Position numbers and translations under genes: made by a program. Below the pieces are notes generated by a model. The model did no database searches. It had not been told where the DNA came from and saw only the letters and a list, made by a program, of their open reading frames with translations. This document shows positions 8,501 to 16,315 of a DNA stretch of 32,195 bases, in pieces (the first letter of the stretch is position 1; each line of letters opens with the position of its first letter). This stretch comes from CAYJXJ01 sp964374095 (GTDB taxonomy: Bacteria; Elusimicrobiota; Elusimicrobia; UBA1565; UBA9628). The stretch is taken from assembly GCA_964374095.1 (NCBI GenBank), contig CAYJXJ010000033.1:1-32195 (forward strand). Direction: 5' to 3'.

Positions 8501-9009
8501 TGGAATTTGAACACCTCCACCGAGATCTCATCCAGGGCCAGGACGTTGTTCGTCTCGTTGGTGTACTTCACGGCGCCGCACAGAAAGACCGAGTCGTTGC
8601 AGACGTTGTGGCCGATGGTCCCCTGCTGGGGAGCCCGTCCCGTGAAAATGCCCCCGACCGAGAAGAAGCATCCAATGCTCCCGATCCCGTTTGCGGGGTC
8701 GCTCGCCCCGGAATAGAGCCCGGTCTCGAACTCGACGTGGGGATCATTCGAGATATTGCCGCATAGGGGCGAGAGCAGCAGATTGGGGTCGGTATCGTTG
8801 CACGTCGTGAAGCCCGGCACGGCCGACGTCCCGAGCGGAGGGCACCTAAAACGCACCCCCACGCTCCCGGTGCTGCCCGCGGACGTGCAGTTGCGCACCA
8901 TGACGTAGGTGGAGTCGATGGAGAGGGTCACCGCCCCCGCCGGGGCGATTCCACCGGCCCCTGCGACGAGGGCGAGGACGAGGGCTTTCACGCACCGCTG
9001 TCGGGTCAT
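5554..9009 (-). CDS. Large secreted FlgD-Ig-like repeat protein with type IX-like C-terminal domain
   Basis: This encodes 1151 aa starting at MTRQRCVKALVLALVAGAGG (ATG at 9009), a clear signal peptide; the frame is open 37 codons further but those residues look non-coding. The N-terminal third is a cysteine-containing beta-rich region. It is followed by at least six FlgD-like Ig modules marked by the W-[DN/SD]-G...G-x-Y pattern: WNGRADNADLVPPGLY, FWDGKNDLGEFMPDGDY, TWSDGVGDNGLLVSSGAY, FWDGRDANGLFVPDGNY, TWDGRDDRGNFPRPGFY and SWDGTDLRQALVPDGTY. The last about 95 residues begin TFVYPNPLKNPTARFNIYAP, contain LKLYNISGELV and GRGLYYAVIRIEE, and end KKLLIP. That layout closely resembles a type IX sorting domain. 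It probably works at the cell surface or outside the cell, exported with help from the PorV-like barrel next door; that link is inference. Confidence 0.83.
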   Translation of the reverse strand: MTRQRCVKALVLALVAGAGGIAPAGAVTLSIDSTYVMVRNCTSAGSTGSVGVRFRCPPLGTSAVPGFTTCNDTDPNLLLSPLCGNISNDPHVEFETGLYSGASDPANGIGSIGCFFSVGGIFTGRAPQQGTIGHNVCNDSVFLCGAVKYTNETNNVLALDEISVEVFKFQDGSNQNDAGSTPPIRSYFIDNAGSLTNNTTSILPPACVLFDGAVNIQGELGKTNGTYGFRMRAKTQIQSSTSGNITITAERSYPSGNTLDVDGNVVPQRPLTIDVTNIHVMQASTTVVGRFTGVSAQPYNITYRLSKDATMFINILDSTNLTAPVRRLVPGRPRSGEGTPKGTLLNGDSWNGRADNADLVPPGLYLATLQAYTQDQYGRDLSWQTTRQIGLDPLHVTDIRVLPLLGGSTSLAVLTYVLTEPATTFIDIYPPNIQFCNNALNRVNDTALDQAANLNLPPKDFSPRLDNCAGAAVTPLRRIIEQKNSRTDVVSFWDGKNDLGEFMPDGDYVFVIYAALASQNGFAFGGSAADKRIWTSIAKTGFLPILRGHVGVTQITPSSSVVGSSPPVAGINPFFFRYTLSREGTVNVRVFDASGKNLVRTLVKNELRPGLFGNQETWSDGVGDNGLLVSSGAYLIELTAADPVFPAKVSTTTAIFPVNLFRITDVFTTPLLGGASDVVTLTYQLTQTMNFAWNIYHPGTQIVASSATWPPCGSITPAAGCLQIVKDGQATAPVITFKGLRVGRQRYTEFWDGRDANGLFVPDGNYVFTLTAESTSPVTSTGGGKVFPTDRIFGSVSVARGAIVFTSFAVKPEIPVLFNSSNTIQLHPFTVEYGLNRQSSVTIQILTATLPSTVVRTVVAGAVRDAGVLLQDTWDGRDDRGNFPRPGFYNVRASAEDLASVLSSGSTSQLTITYEPLRIYDVAVSPIRQDTPSAGISFQISEPMRISLKIFRPGTIFDSAGNPSPPESLSLVKRIVEAQPARTLLEKSWDGTDLRQALVPDGTYRFKLVASTDSAAIDPLTGNILNASALAVDRIIDDIPVARNGAVDVYGAFVTNTFVYPNPLKNPTARFNIYAPIQGKVLLKLYNISGELVLDKDFGEKTFDTHVAFDWAKVNQSGRPVGRGLYYAVIRIEETIGGRNVLQVVKKLLIP

Positions 9010-9160
9010 CTTGGGTGTCAGCCTGGGTGCTGCATCAAATCTACTCGAATCCTGTTTCCCATTTGTTAAGCGAGGGTTAAATGATTGTGACGTCCCGCCT
9101 GGCCGGACCGTCCCTTCCATATCATTGATAGGAATCGACGCCGGTCACCCGCGGGCTCGC
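9010..9160. other. Intergenic region upstream of the Ig-repeat gene
   Basis: This 151-bp stretch holds the presumed promoter of the Ig-repeat gene. A TAGATT hexamer (9038-9043, minus) is the best -10 candidate, but I see no matching -35. Part of it is AT-richer than its surroundings. Confidence 0.3.
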
Positions 9161-10888
9161 TCATAACCGGTACTTCACGAGGGCGTGACCGGGGCGGTCC
9201 ATCCCCGGGCCCGCCAAGACCCACACGTCCCCGCCCGCGGCCGGCATCAGGGCCACGGCCGTCTCGGCGAAGGGCTGGCGCGACGCGAGTTGAAGCCTGC
9301 CGCCCTCAAGCGTGAAGACCATGAGCTCCCGGCTGCGCCCGTCGACCGCCCAGAGACGGCCGTCGACCCAAGCCAGGGCGGAGGGAACGAACTCGGTGTC
9401 CGCGGGAACCGGCGTGAAATCCCCCCCTTCGGCGGGAAGGCGGTAGAGGGACTGGGACGCGGCGTCGTAGAGCCAGAGGTGCGCTCCGTCATGCGCGAGC
9501 GCCGCCGGGGCCGGCCCCGGCGCGGGCCGAGAGGAGATGATCACGTCGGGCCGGCCGGCCCGGTGCTGAACCAATCTCGCCTGCGCCGCGTCGATCGACC
9601 ACAGGTACTCGCCGGCGTGCGCCAGAGCCGCCGGCCGATACGGGGCGAGGGCCTTCAGCTCCCATCTCTTGACGGGATTGCGCAGGTCCTGCGGGTCGAA
9701 TGAGAAAATGCCGCCGTCCCACTCCGCGGCCCACAGCATGGCCCCGTCGAAGGTCAGGGCCGTGGGGTTTTCGAGGAGGACGGGCTGCGTCGAGACGACG
9801 GCCAGCCGGGGCTTGGAGAGGCGCTCCACCGCGCCGAAGGCGATCAAGGCCGCGACGACAAGGCCCGCGGCCGCCAGGACCAAGCGCCGGGAGCGCGGCA
9901 GCGGGGCTCCCGCGTCCCTTCCGGAGACTCCCCTGATGATGCGCATGACCGCGGCAAGCTTGAGCGAGCTTTCCGTGGATTCCCGCAGGGCGTCCCCCAG
10001 GCGGGTCATGAACTCAACGTGCCGCTGTTCCTGGGTCTGGGCCGTCCCGGCCAACGCCGAACGCTCCTGGCGCAGCCCTTCCTCCCACGCAGAGAATTGT
10101 TTGCGCTGGCCTTCCCATGCCGCGCGTTCGCGGTCCCAGAGCTCCCGCCACTGCGACCGCTCCTCCTCCCATAGCTTGGCGAGCTCCTTGAAATGCTCCT
10201 CGAGCTGGGAGACCTTCTTGAGCGCCTGGGCGCGCTCCCCCTCGGTCTCCTCGCGGACCTGCCGCTCGAGCAGCAGTTCGGCCAGGGTCTTTTCCAGGGC
10301 GTTCTTGGCTTCCTTAAGATGATCCGTCAGCCGGAGGCTCTCCTTGCCCGCGAAAGTCGCCTCTTCCTGGTGCCGCTCGGCCCGCAGCCGCAGTTCCTGA
10401 AGGTCGGAAAGGGTGCGCTGCTCCTGGTCCTCCCATTGCTCCTGCAGCCGCCGGTTGCGCATCGTCTCGGCGGCCAACCTTTGGCGCGTGGATTCCAAGA
10501 CCGCCCTCAGGGAGGCCGCCTGCTCCTCGGTCCTGTCCCGCTCCGCAGCCAGCGACTTCATGCCGGCGTCGAGTTGGGCCTGCGCGTCGAGGACTTCGGA
10601 CATGATCCGGGCGTCGCCGGCCTGGTCGCGGCGGCGAAGCTCCATGACCTCCCGCTCCAGCTCCTCCTGCCGCGTTCGCGAGGCGGCCAGGGCGCGCTCC
10701 TTGGCTTCCAGCAGCTCCGCCCAGTCCCGCTCGCGCTGCCGGTGCTGGCGCTTCATCATCGCCATGGCTTCCAAAGTCTCGGCCTGCGCGCTGGGGGGGT
10801 CCGCCGACGGCGGCGCCTCCTCCGCGCGGCTGGAAGAGACGCGCGCCCACAGGCGCTGGAGATCGCGGTCGAGGTCCTCGGGAATCAC
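9161..10888 (-). CDS. Coiled-coil membrane protein with C-terminal propeller-like domain, function unknown
   Basis: The 575-aa protein has three parts. Residues about 40-320 form a long, highly charged coiled coil rich in E, R, Q and A. Residues about 340-362 form one membrane helix (RLVLAAAGLVVAALIAFGAV). The rest repeats a pattern like LWAAEWDGGIFSFDPQ, YLWSIDAAQARLVQHRAG, HLWLYDAASQSLYRLP and RLWAVDGRSRELMVFTLEGG, which suggests a four- to six-bladed beta-propeller outside the membrane. With no signal peptide, the coiled coil should be cytoplasmic and the propeller periplasmic. The ATG overlaps the stop of the upstream GT-C/TPR gene (ATGA), so the two are co-translated. I do not recognise the family; a scaffold linking the cytoplasm to the envelope is a guess. 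Confidence 0.75.
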   Translation of the reverse strand: MIPEDLDRDLQRLWARVSSSRAEEAPPSADPPSAQAETLEAMAMMKRQHRQRERDWAELLEAKERALAASRTRQEELEREVMELRRRDQAGDARIMSEVLDAQAQLDAGMKSLAAERDRTEEQAASLRAVLESTRQRLAAETMRNRRLQEQWEDQEQRTLSDLQELRLRAERHQEEATFAGKESLRLTDHLKEAKNALEKTLAELLLERQVREETEGERAQALKKVSQLEEHFKELAKLWEEERSQWRELWDRERAAWEGQRKQFSAWEEGLRQERSALAGTAQTQEQRHVEFMTRLGDALRESTESSLKLAAVMRIIRGVSGRDAGAPLPRSRRLVLAAAGLVVAALIAFGAVERLSKPRLAVVSTQPVLLENPTALTFDGAMLWAAEWDGGIFSFDPQDLRNPVKRWELKALAPYRPAALAHAGEYLWSIDAAQARLVQHRAGRPDVIISSRPAPGPAPAALAHDGAHLWLYDAASQSLYRLPAEGGDFTPVPADTEFVPSALAWVDGRLWAVDGRSRELMVFTLEGGRLQLASRQPFAETAVALMPAAGGDVWVLAGPGMDRPGHALVKYRL

Positions 10889-12798
10889 CGCCGGCCTCCC
10901 TGAAGGGAACGAAGATTCCGCAGCGCCTGGGCATGACCCGGGAAAAGCCTGAGGGCCTCGCGGAAATGCCGCAGGGCTTGTTCCCGGCGTCCCATCCGGG
11001 ACTCCACCGCTCCGAGGTTATTATGGGCGAAAGCCGCGGTCATGGTCTCCCCGCGGCGCGACGCCAGAGTGAGGGCCCGGGCGTAGGCGCGGCGCGCCTG
11101 CGGCCATTCGCGCCCCTTCTCATGATACCAGCCGAAAGAGAACCAGGGTCCGGGATCGCGCGCCGCCCCGGCGGCCGCGGACTCCAGGTGCCCCCAGGCC
11201 TCCTCCCGCCGGCCCACCTCCATGAGGGCGAAGGCCTTCATGCCGTGGGCGATGGAGTTGTGAAGCGGCCCGAGGGACCTGTCGATCTCGGCCATCACCC
11301 GCGCGGCTCGCGACGGGTCGCGCAGTCCCGCGGCCAGGGCCCCGAAGCTCGCCTCGCCCGGCCTTAGCTCGCGATATCGAAGTTTCTGCGCCAAAGTCTT
11401 GAAGCGCGCCCGAGTCTTCACGTAGACGAGGGCGCCGTCGTCCCAGTAGACCAGGGCCCAGGTCTTGGAATCGTCCAGGACTCGGGTATGAAGTCCCCGC
11501 GTGTTCTCCACCACGGCGAAATCGAAGTCCCAGCGGTCCTCCAGGCGCGCCCACACCTCGGGGCGGTGCCAGCCGGCGGCGTCCGCGATGTGCGCGGGTC
11601 CGTATTCGATCATCCGGCCGTCCACAAAGACCCCATTCTCCGGAGTCCCATGCCAGATCAGCGGGCCGCCCGCGCCGTAGGAGTTGAACATCCGGCCGGT
11701 GATGCCTTCCGCCCGGAGAAACGCCGCGGCCCCGGCCATCGGGTCGAGCAGGTTCGCCGCGGGAGCGCCCCACCCCCCCTGATGAGCCGCCCCGGCCGCG
11801 AGCACCCCGAGCGCGAGGAGCGCGGAGCCCGCGCCCCGCGGGGCTCCCCAAGCCCAGCGCGCCTGCGCGGCCGCCGAACAAAGCGCCGCCGCCGAAAGCA
11901 TGAAAAGCGGCATGTGGCGGGCGGCGCCGGCCGCCATGGCGGCGAAGAGGGCGGCGGCCAGCGCCAGATGAATCGTGCGCCGCCCTCCCAAAACCGCGGC
12001 CCCGGCCGCCGCGGCCAGGAAGAATCCGGACGGCGCCAGCCAAGTCGCCGGCGGGGCCCATTCCGCGATGAGCCGCAGACCCGGGAAGGCCAAGGCCTGA
12101 TCCAAGTGCCCAAAGAGGTCCCAACCCCAAGGATTGAGGCAGACGCCGGCCGTCCCGGCCAGAGCCAGCCCCCCCCAGCGCAGCGCCGAGTCCACCGGCC
12201 GCGGCCCCCCCGCGACGAGAGCCGCGCCCGCGCGCAGTCCGACGAGGGCCGCGCCGAGCAAGGCCGCCCCGCCGTGGAGATTGGCCCACAGCGCCTCCAG
12301 CGCGGGAAACCACGCCCACATCATCCCCGGCGAGCGGCGGTCGCGCAGGGCCAGCAGCAGGATCGAAATCCCCAAAAAATCAGCCAACTGCGGGCGGGCG
12401 ACAAGACTGTCCCGGCTGACGATGAGAGCCGCCGCGGTCCAGACCGCGGCCCAGCCGCCCGCGCCCCCCGCCGCGAAGAGCGCGAGGGCCGCGCCGATGA
12501 CCACGGCGGCCTTCAGGACCGCCACGCCCCAAAACCCCCCCGCCGCGTAGGCGCCGTACAAGACGACGTCGAAGAGCCACTCGAAACAAACCCAGGGCTG
12601 CCCGGCGATCACATACGAGAAGGGGTCGGTCCGCGGGATCGCCCCGGTCTCGACGATGAATCGGCCGCTGGCGAGGTGCCACCAGACATCGGGATCGCTT
12701 TGCCCTTGGAGCGCCGCCCAGGCCGCCGCCAGCGCCAAACCGCCGCCCAGGGCCCAGCGTCCCCGTATCGTCTCCGCGCCGGAAGCCGGAATATTCAA
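10885..12798 (-). CDS. Polytopic GT-C-like membrane protein with C-terminal TPRs
   Basis: The 637-aa protein starts with a TTG codon at 12798. It opens with a short hydrophobic helix and the motif DPDVWWHLASGRFIVETG, where the acidic/aromatic first loop is typical of GT-C-type glycosyltransferase-like membrane proteins. Some ten hydrophobic segments extend to about residue 340. A soluble domain follows (GRMFNSYGAGGPLIWHG, GVFVDGRMIEYG, WALVYWDDGALVYVKT), then two or three TPR units near the end (AHNNLGAVESRMGRREQALR). It may transfer sugars from a lipid carrier to envelope targets, but the catalytic assignment is inference. It heads a two-gene unit with the coiled-coil protein and is divergent from a second GT-C/TPR gene 69 bp away. 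Confidence 0.75.
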   Translation of the reverse strand: MNIPASGAETIRGRWALGGGLALAAAWAALQGQSDPDVWWHLASGRFIVETGAIPRTDPFSYVIAGQPWVCFEWLFDVVLYGAYAAGGFWGVAVLKAAVVIGAALALFAAGGAGGWAAVWTAAALIVSRDSLVARPQLADFLGISILLLALRDRRSPGMMWAWFPALEALWANLHGGAALLGAALVGLRAGAALVAGGPRPVDSALRWGGLALAGTAGVCLNPWGWDLFGHLDQALAFPGLRLIAEWAPPATWLAPSGFFLAAAAGAAVLGGRRTIHLALAAALFAAMAAGAARHMPLFMLSAAALCSAAAQARWAWGAPRGAGSALLALGVLAAGAAHQGGWGAPAANLLDPMAGAAAFLRAEGITGRMFNSYGAGGPLIWHGTPENGVFVDGRMIEYGPAHIADAAGWHRPEVWARLEDRWDFDFAVVENTRGLHTRVLDDSKTWALVYWDDGALVYVKTRARFKTLAQKLRYRELRPGEASFGALAAGLRDPSRAARVMAEIDRSLGPLHNSIAHGMKAFALMEVGRREEAWGHLESAAAGAARDPGPWFSFGWYHEKGREWPQARRAYARALTLASRRGETMTAAFAHNNLGAVESRMGRREQALRHFREALRLFPGHAQALRNLRSLQGGRR

Positions 12799-12807
12799 GG
12801 TGAACTA

Positions 12808-12816
12808 AGTCTAACA
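12808..12816 (-). promoter_or_regulatory. Extended -10 promoter of the GT-C/TPR gene
   Basis: On the minus strand TGT directly precedes TAGACT (12808-12813), an extended -10 element. No convincing -35 lies 16-18 bp upstream. Nine nt separate it from the TTG start codon, so the leader would be only about 3 nt. Confidence 0.5.
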
Positions 12817-12825
12817 GGAAAACCT

Positions 12826-12853
12826 CGGACAGGGATGACCAAATTGTTAAAAT
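12826..12853 (+). promoter_or_regulatory. Promoter of the TMTC-like gene
   Basis: CGGACA (12826-12831), a 16-bp spacer and TAAAAT (12848-12853) lie 14 nt before the ATG at 12868, predicting a leader of about 8 nt. The -35 matches consensus at four of six positions. Confidence 0.45.
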
Positions 12854-12867
12854 AGACCGCCTCACTC

Positions 12868-14847
12868 ATGAGCGAGCAGCGACGGGGAACGTGTTGGGCG
12901 GTCCCGCTCTTGGTCGTCGCGGCGACCGCCTGGGCCTTCGCCCCCTCCTTGGACAACGGCTTCGTCAATTTCGACGACGAGGCCCGGTTCTTGAAGAACA
13001 AGGCCTATATGGGCCTGGGCTTGCGGCAGCTGCGGTGGGTCTTCTTCGATTCCTTCCGGACGGGCAACTACGAACCCCTCAGTTGGTTGACCTACGCCGG
13101 CGCCTACGCGGCCTCGGGCCTTGATGCCGGAACCTTCCACGCCATCGGCATCGTCGCCCACGCCGCGACCGTCCTCTTCTTCTATCTCATGACGCTCGAG
13201 CTCGTGGGGGGCCCCGCGACGCCCTCACGCCTCGCCGCGGCCGGCGCGGCCCTCCTTTTCGCGGTCCATCCCCTGCGCGTGGAAGCCGTGACTTGGATCT
13301 CCGGCCAACATTACCCCCTGGCCGGGGCGCCGCTGCTCGCCAGCGTATGGTTCTACCTCAAGGCATTCCGCGCGGGGGCGGCGGCCCAGGGGGCGGCGGC
13401 CCGCCGTTGGCTGAGATCTTCTATAGTGGCCGCCGCCCTTTCCCTCCTCGCCTATCCCATCGGGATGGCGCTGCCGGCCGTTCTTCTCCTCCTCGACATC
13501 CACCCGCTGGGGAGGCTGCCGGTCGCTCCCTCGCGGTGGTCCGAACCGAGATTTCGGCCCGTCTGGCTCGAGAAACTTCCCTTTGCGGCCTTGAGCGCGG
13601 CCGCCATGACCCTGGCGATGGCGTCCCGCCTTTCGCAGCGGCATGTCCTGTCGATCGAGCACCATTCCCTCGCCGCCAGGCTGGCCCAGACGGGCTACGC
13701 CGTGGTCATGCACCTGCTCCAGACCCTGGACCCCGTCCATTGGCCGCCCTCGATCCGGGTGTTCCGGTTGGGCTTCGACTTTCTCAACCCGACCTTCCTG
13801 GCCTGTTTCCTCGCCGCGGCGGCCCTGACCTGGGCGGCGCTGCGGGAGCGCGCTCGACGGCCGTGGCTCGGCGCGGCATGGGGAATCTATTTGGCGACCC
13901 TCCTGCCGGTCTCCGGCCTCGTTCAGACGGGCAGCCAGGTCATCGCGGACCGCTACACCTATATCTCCGGCATGGGCTTTCCCGTATTGGTCGCCGCCGG
14001 ACTGCTCCGGCTGCGCGGCCAGGGCGGCGAGCGGCGGTTTCGCTGGGGCCTGCTCGCCGTGGCGCTGGCGGCGGTGGGGCTGGCCCGGCTCACCCGCGCG
14101 CAAACCAGAATCTGGCGTGATTCGACGACCCTATGGCGGACCACCCTGGCAATGGACCCGGAAAATCCGGTGGCCCATGAGAATCTGGGAATCTCTCTGC
14201 TCAGCCAGGACCGGCTCACGCCGGAGGATGCGGCGCGCGGCACCCGGCACATCCAGGAAGCCATGCGCCTGCAGCCGGCCTTGCCGGGGGCGGTCTACGC
14301 CATGGGGCTGGCGGACCTGCGCCTGGGCCGTCCGGACGCGGCCCACGCGGCCTTTCGCCGCGCCGCGGCGATGGACCCGGCCAACGGGGTCTATCACAAT
14401 GCCCTGGGGGTCGTCCTGACCAAGACGGGCCGGACGCGGGAAGCGGTCTCGGCCTTCTCCGAGGCGCTGCGCCTCCGACCCGACAACGTGGAGGCGCGCT
14501 TCAACCTGGCGCTGGCGCTGTCGGAGCTCGGACGGTGGGACGAGGCGCGCGCCCAATACGCCGAGACCGTCTCGATTTACCCGGACCTTTGGGAAGCCCA
14601 CTTCAACCTGGCGGAGCTGCTCAACCGCCGGCCGGGGGACGCGGACTTGGCGGCAGGCCACTACCGGGAAGTCCTGAGAATCCGCCCCGGCAACGCCGAC
14701 GCCTTGAACAACTTGGGCGTCATCGCGCGAAATCAGGGGCACGCGGGCCAGGCACGGGCGCTTTTCCAGGCCGCGCTGGCCGCTCAGCCCGGTCACGGCC
14801 GCGCGTCGGCCAACTTAAAAGAATTGGGGTCACATCCCGCCAACTGA
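12868..14847 (+). CDS. TMTC-like GT-C membrane protein with TPR tail
   Basis: The 659-aa protein has a first membrane helix followed by LDNGFVNFDDEARFLKN, the acidic FDD/E loop typical of PMT/TMTC-type GT-C proteins. About ten more hydrophobic segments extend to about residue 410, with the TMTC-like pattern AVHPLRVEAVTWISGQ and DRYTYISGMGFPVLVAAG. From about residue 430 at least five TPRs follow (GVYHNALGVVLTKTGRTREA, EARFNLALALSELGRWDEAR, ALNNLGVIARNQGHAGQARA). Family members are O-mannosyltransferases or related lipid-linked sugar transferases; the bacterial substrate is unknown. The last residues GSHPAN and the stop codon are encoded by a perfect palindrome, so the natural C-terminus has probably been replaced by an inserted element. 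Confidence 0.8.
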   Translation: MSEQRRGTCWAVPLLVVAATAWAFAPSLDNGFVNFDDEARFLKNKAYMGLGLRQLRWVFFDSFRTGNYEPLSWLTYAGAYAASGLDAGTFHAIGIVAHAATVLFFYLMTLELVGGPATPSRLAAAGAALLFAVHPLRVEAVTWISGQHYPLAGAPLLASVWFYLKAFRAGAAAQGAAARRWLRSSIVAAALSLLAYPIGMALPAVLLLLDIHPLGRLPVAPSRWSEPRFRPVWLEKLPFAALSAAAMTLAMASRLSQRHVLSIEHHSLAARLAQTGYAVVMHLLQTLDPVHWPPSIRVFRLGFDFLNPTFLACFLAAAALTWAALRERARRPWLGAAWGIYLATLLPVSGLVQTGSQVIADRYTYISGMGFPVLVAAGLLRLRGQGGERRFRWGLLAVALAAVGLARLTRAQTRIWRDSTTLWRTTLAMDPENPVAHENLGISLLSQDRLTPEDAARGTRHIQEAMRLQPALPGAVYAMGLADLRLGRPDAAHAAFRRAAAMDPANGVYHNALGVVLTKTGRTREAVSAFSEALRLRPDNVEARFNLALALSELGRWDEARAQYAETVSIYPDLWEAHFNLAELLNRRPGDADLAAGHYREVLRIRPGNADALNNLGVIARNQGHAGQARALFQAALAAQPGHGRASANLKELGSHPAN

Positions 14848-14886
14848 CAAATTCCAGGAATTTGTCAGTTGGCGGGATGTGACCCC
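14826..14886. repeat. Perfect 61-bp palindrome (30-bp arms, 1-nt centre), REP-like
   Basis: The left arm 14826-14855 is exactly reverse-complementary to 14857-14886, around a single A at 14856. The ends are GGGGTC and GACCCC. It lies between two convergent genes and the left arm encodes the end of the TMTC-like protein. It could fold in RNA as a very stable hairpin and act as a bidirectional transcription stop, although no T-tract follows. The size and GGGGTC/GACCCC ends recall REP-type elements mobilised by Y1 (RAYT) transposases; no transposase and no second copy are in the window. Confidence 0.85.
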
Positions 14887-14890
14887 CTCA

Positions 14891-16315
14891 TCATCGGCTG
14901 CGGAGGAGGCGGAGGAGCTCCTGATTGGCCTCGCCGATGTCGACGCCGGAATCCTTGTACTGCCGGAGCACGCGGCGGACGCGCTCGATCAGGATGGATG
15001 AGGCGGCGCCGCTGGACTTGAGCGACTGGTAGGCCGCCCACTCTTCCCGGAACTTCATCTCCTGGGTCTTTTCCGTCTCGACCTTCAGGCGCTGGAAGGA
15101 CTCGACGGTCTTGGAGTGCCGGTCCTCGAGGACCTTGAGCTTGGCGCGGACGTCTTGCTCGGCGGAGGACTTCTCCCGGAGTCGGCCCCGCAGGCTCTCG
15201 AGTTCACGGCGCTGTTTGTCGATCTCCTCCTCGAAGCGCCAGCGTTTGACCTCCCCGCTGTCGAGCGCCTCGCTCAAATCCTCCCTCAGGCGCCGCTCGG
15301 AATCGAGGAGCCTCTCGTACTCCTCCTCCGGGCTGGAAGAGCCGAAACGAAAGCTCAGCGCCAGGGCATGGCTCAAGTCCGGGGTGACGTCGTTCATGGG
15401 GACCGTCATCGAGTAGTCAAACTGCGCCCCGAGCAGCCGCCAGCCGAACCCGAAGTTCCAGGACCGGAGCCGATCCCCCAGGCTCAGCCCCATGCGTCCG
15501 GCGAAAGAGCCGGCGCGCGGCGTGGCCAGCCAGTATTCGACGCCCCCGGCGATGCTCGTCGAGCCGCGGCGCGTGGCCGAGGGCTCCCGCTTGGAGAAGT
15601 CCGCGGCCCAGCTGAATTGCCGCGACATCTCGGAGACCCCCAGCTTCAGGGTGACCGGGACGCGGTCGCCGGCCAGGTTCGGGCCGTTGGAATTGAGCAG
15701 CGAAAGCCCGAAGGCGTAGCGGTCGGCCCGGCGGTAGAGAAGCCCCAGATCGAGGGCGGGCTTGAAGTCGCTGCCGCTGATCTGGAGGGTGCGCTGAATG
15801 CCGTCGGCCTGGAGGCTGCGCTGAAGGAGCTTAAGACTCATGCCCGCGTTCAGATGGCCGTCGGCGAACTCGATGGACCCGCGGCTTCCATAACTCAAGT
15901 CCACGGAGCGGTCGAGAGCGAATCCCTCGTGATCCGTGTAGGACCAGCCGGCGGCGAAGGTGCCCTTTACCCCCTCCAGCGAGATCGGCACGCCGATCGT
16001 GGTGTTGAGCTGGTCGAGGTCCACGGCCCCCGAGGGGATATGCCGCATGCGCAGGTAGTTGAGCCCCAACTGGGGCAATCGCAGCTCGCCCAAGGCCGCC
16101 GGATTGTAGGCCGCGGCGGCCAGGTCGTCGTGGACGGCGGTGAACGCGCCGCCCATGCTGATCGCGCGCGGGGAAAAGCCGACCTCCTCATAGGCGGCAT
16201 GGCCGCAGACCGCGGCGGCGGCCAGAAGCGCCGCCGCCGCGGCACCCCTCGCCGGGGCGCGCCGGGCCCATCCTCTCATGGCTACAAGCCCCTTCATGGC
16301 TACAAGCCGCTTCAT
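14891..16315 (-). CDS. UPF0164/PorV-like barrel with C-terminal coiled coil
   Basis: This encodes up to 474 aa. After a signal peptide (ending near CGHAAYEE) comes the family N-terminus, GFSPRAISMGGAFTAVHDDL and then AAAAYNPAALGELRLPQ, followed by about 280 residues of beta-barrel-like strands up to LALSFRFGSS. The remaining about 140 residues form a charged coiled coil (ERRLREDLSEALDSGEVKRW, ELESLRGRLREKSSAEQD) and a small helical tail. Barrel plus long coiled coil is unusual for the family; the coiled coil may lie in the periplasm and touch peptidoglycan or the inner membrane. Three in-frame ATGs at 16315, 16297 and 16279 are spaced by an 18-bp tandem repeat. The third gives the most typical signal peptide (MRGWARRAPARGAAAAALLA). 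It follows the DUF2723 gene by 2 nt. Confidence 0.78.
   Translation of the reverse strand: MKRLVAMKGLVAMRGWARRAPARGAAAAALLAAAAVCGHAAYEEVGFSPRAISMGGAFTAVHDDLAAAAYNPAALGELRLPQLGLNYLRMRHIPSGAVDLDQLNTTIGVPISLEGVKGTFAAGWSYTDHEGFALDRSVDLSYGSRGSIEFADGHLNAGMSLKLLQRSLQADGIQRTLQISGSDFKPALDLGLLYRRADRYAFGLSLLNSNGPNLAGDRVPVTLKLGVSEMSRQFSWAADFSKREPSATRRGSTSIAGGVEYWLATPRAGSFAGRMGLSLGDRLRSWNFGFGWRLLGAQFDYSMTVPMNDVTPDLSHALALSFRFGSSSPEEEYERLLDSERRLREDLSEALDSGEVKRWRFEEEIDKQRRELESLRGRLREKSSAEQDVRAKLKVLEDRHSKTVESFQRLKVETEKTQEMKFREEWAAYQSLKSSGAASSILIERVRRVLRQYKDSGVDIGEANQELLRLLRSR

Noticed and set aside
11488..12855. Plus-strand frame of 455 codons
   Set aside because: It is antisense to the GT-C/TPR gene and almost entirely R, G, P, A and Q, typical of a GC-driven shadow.
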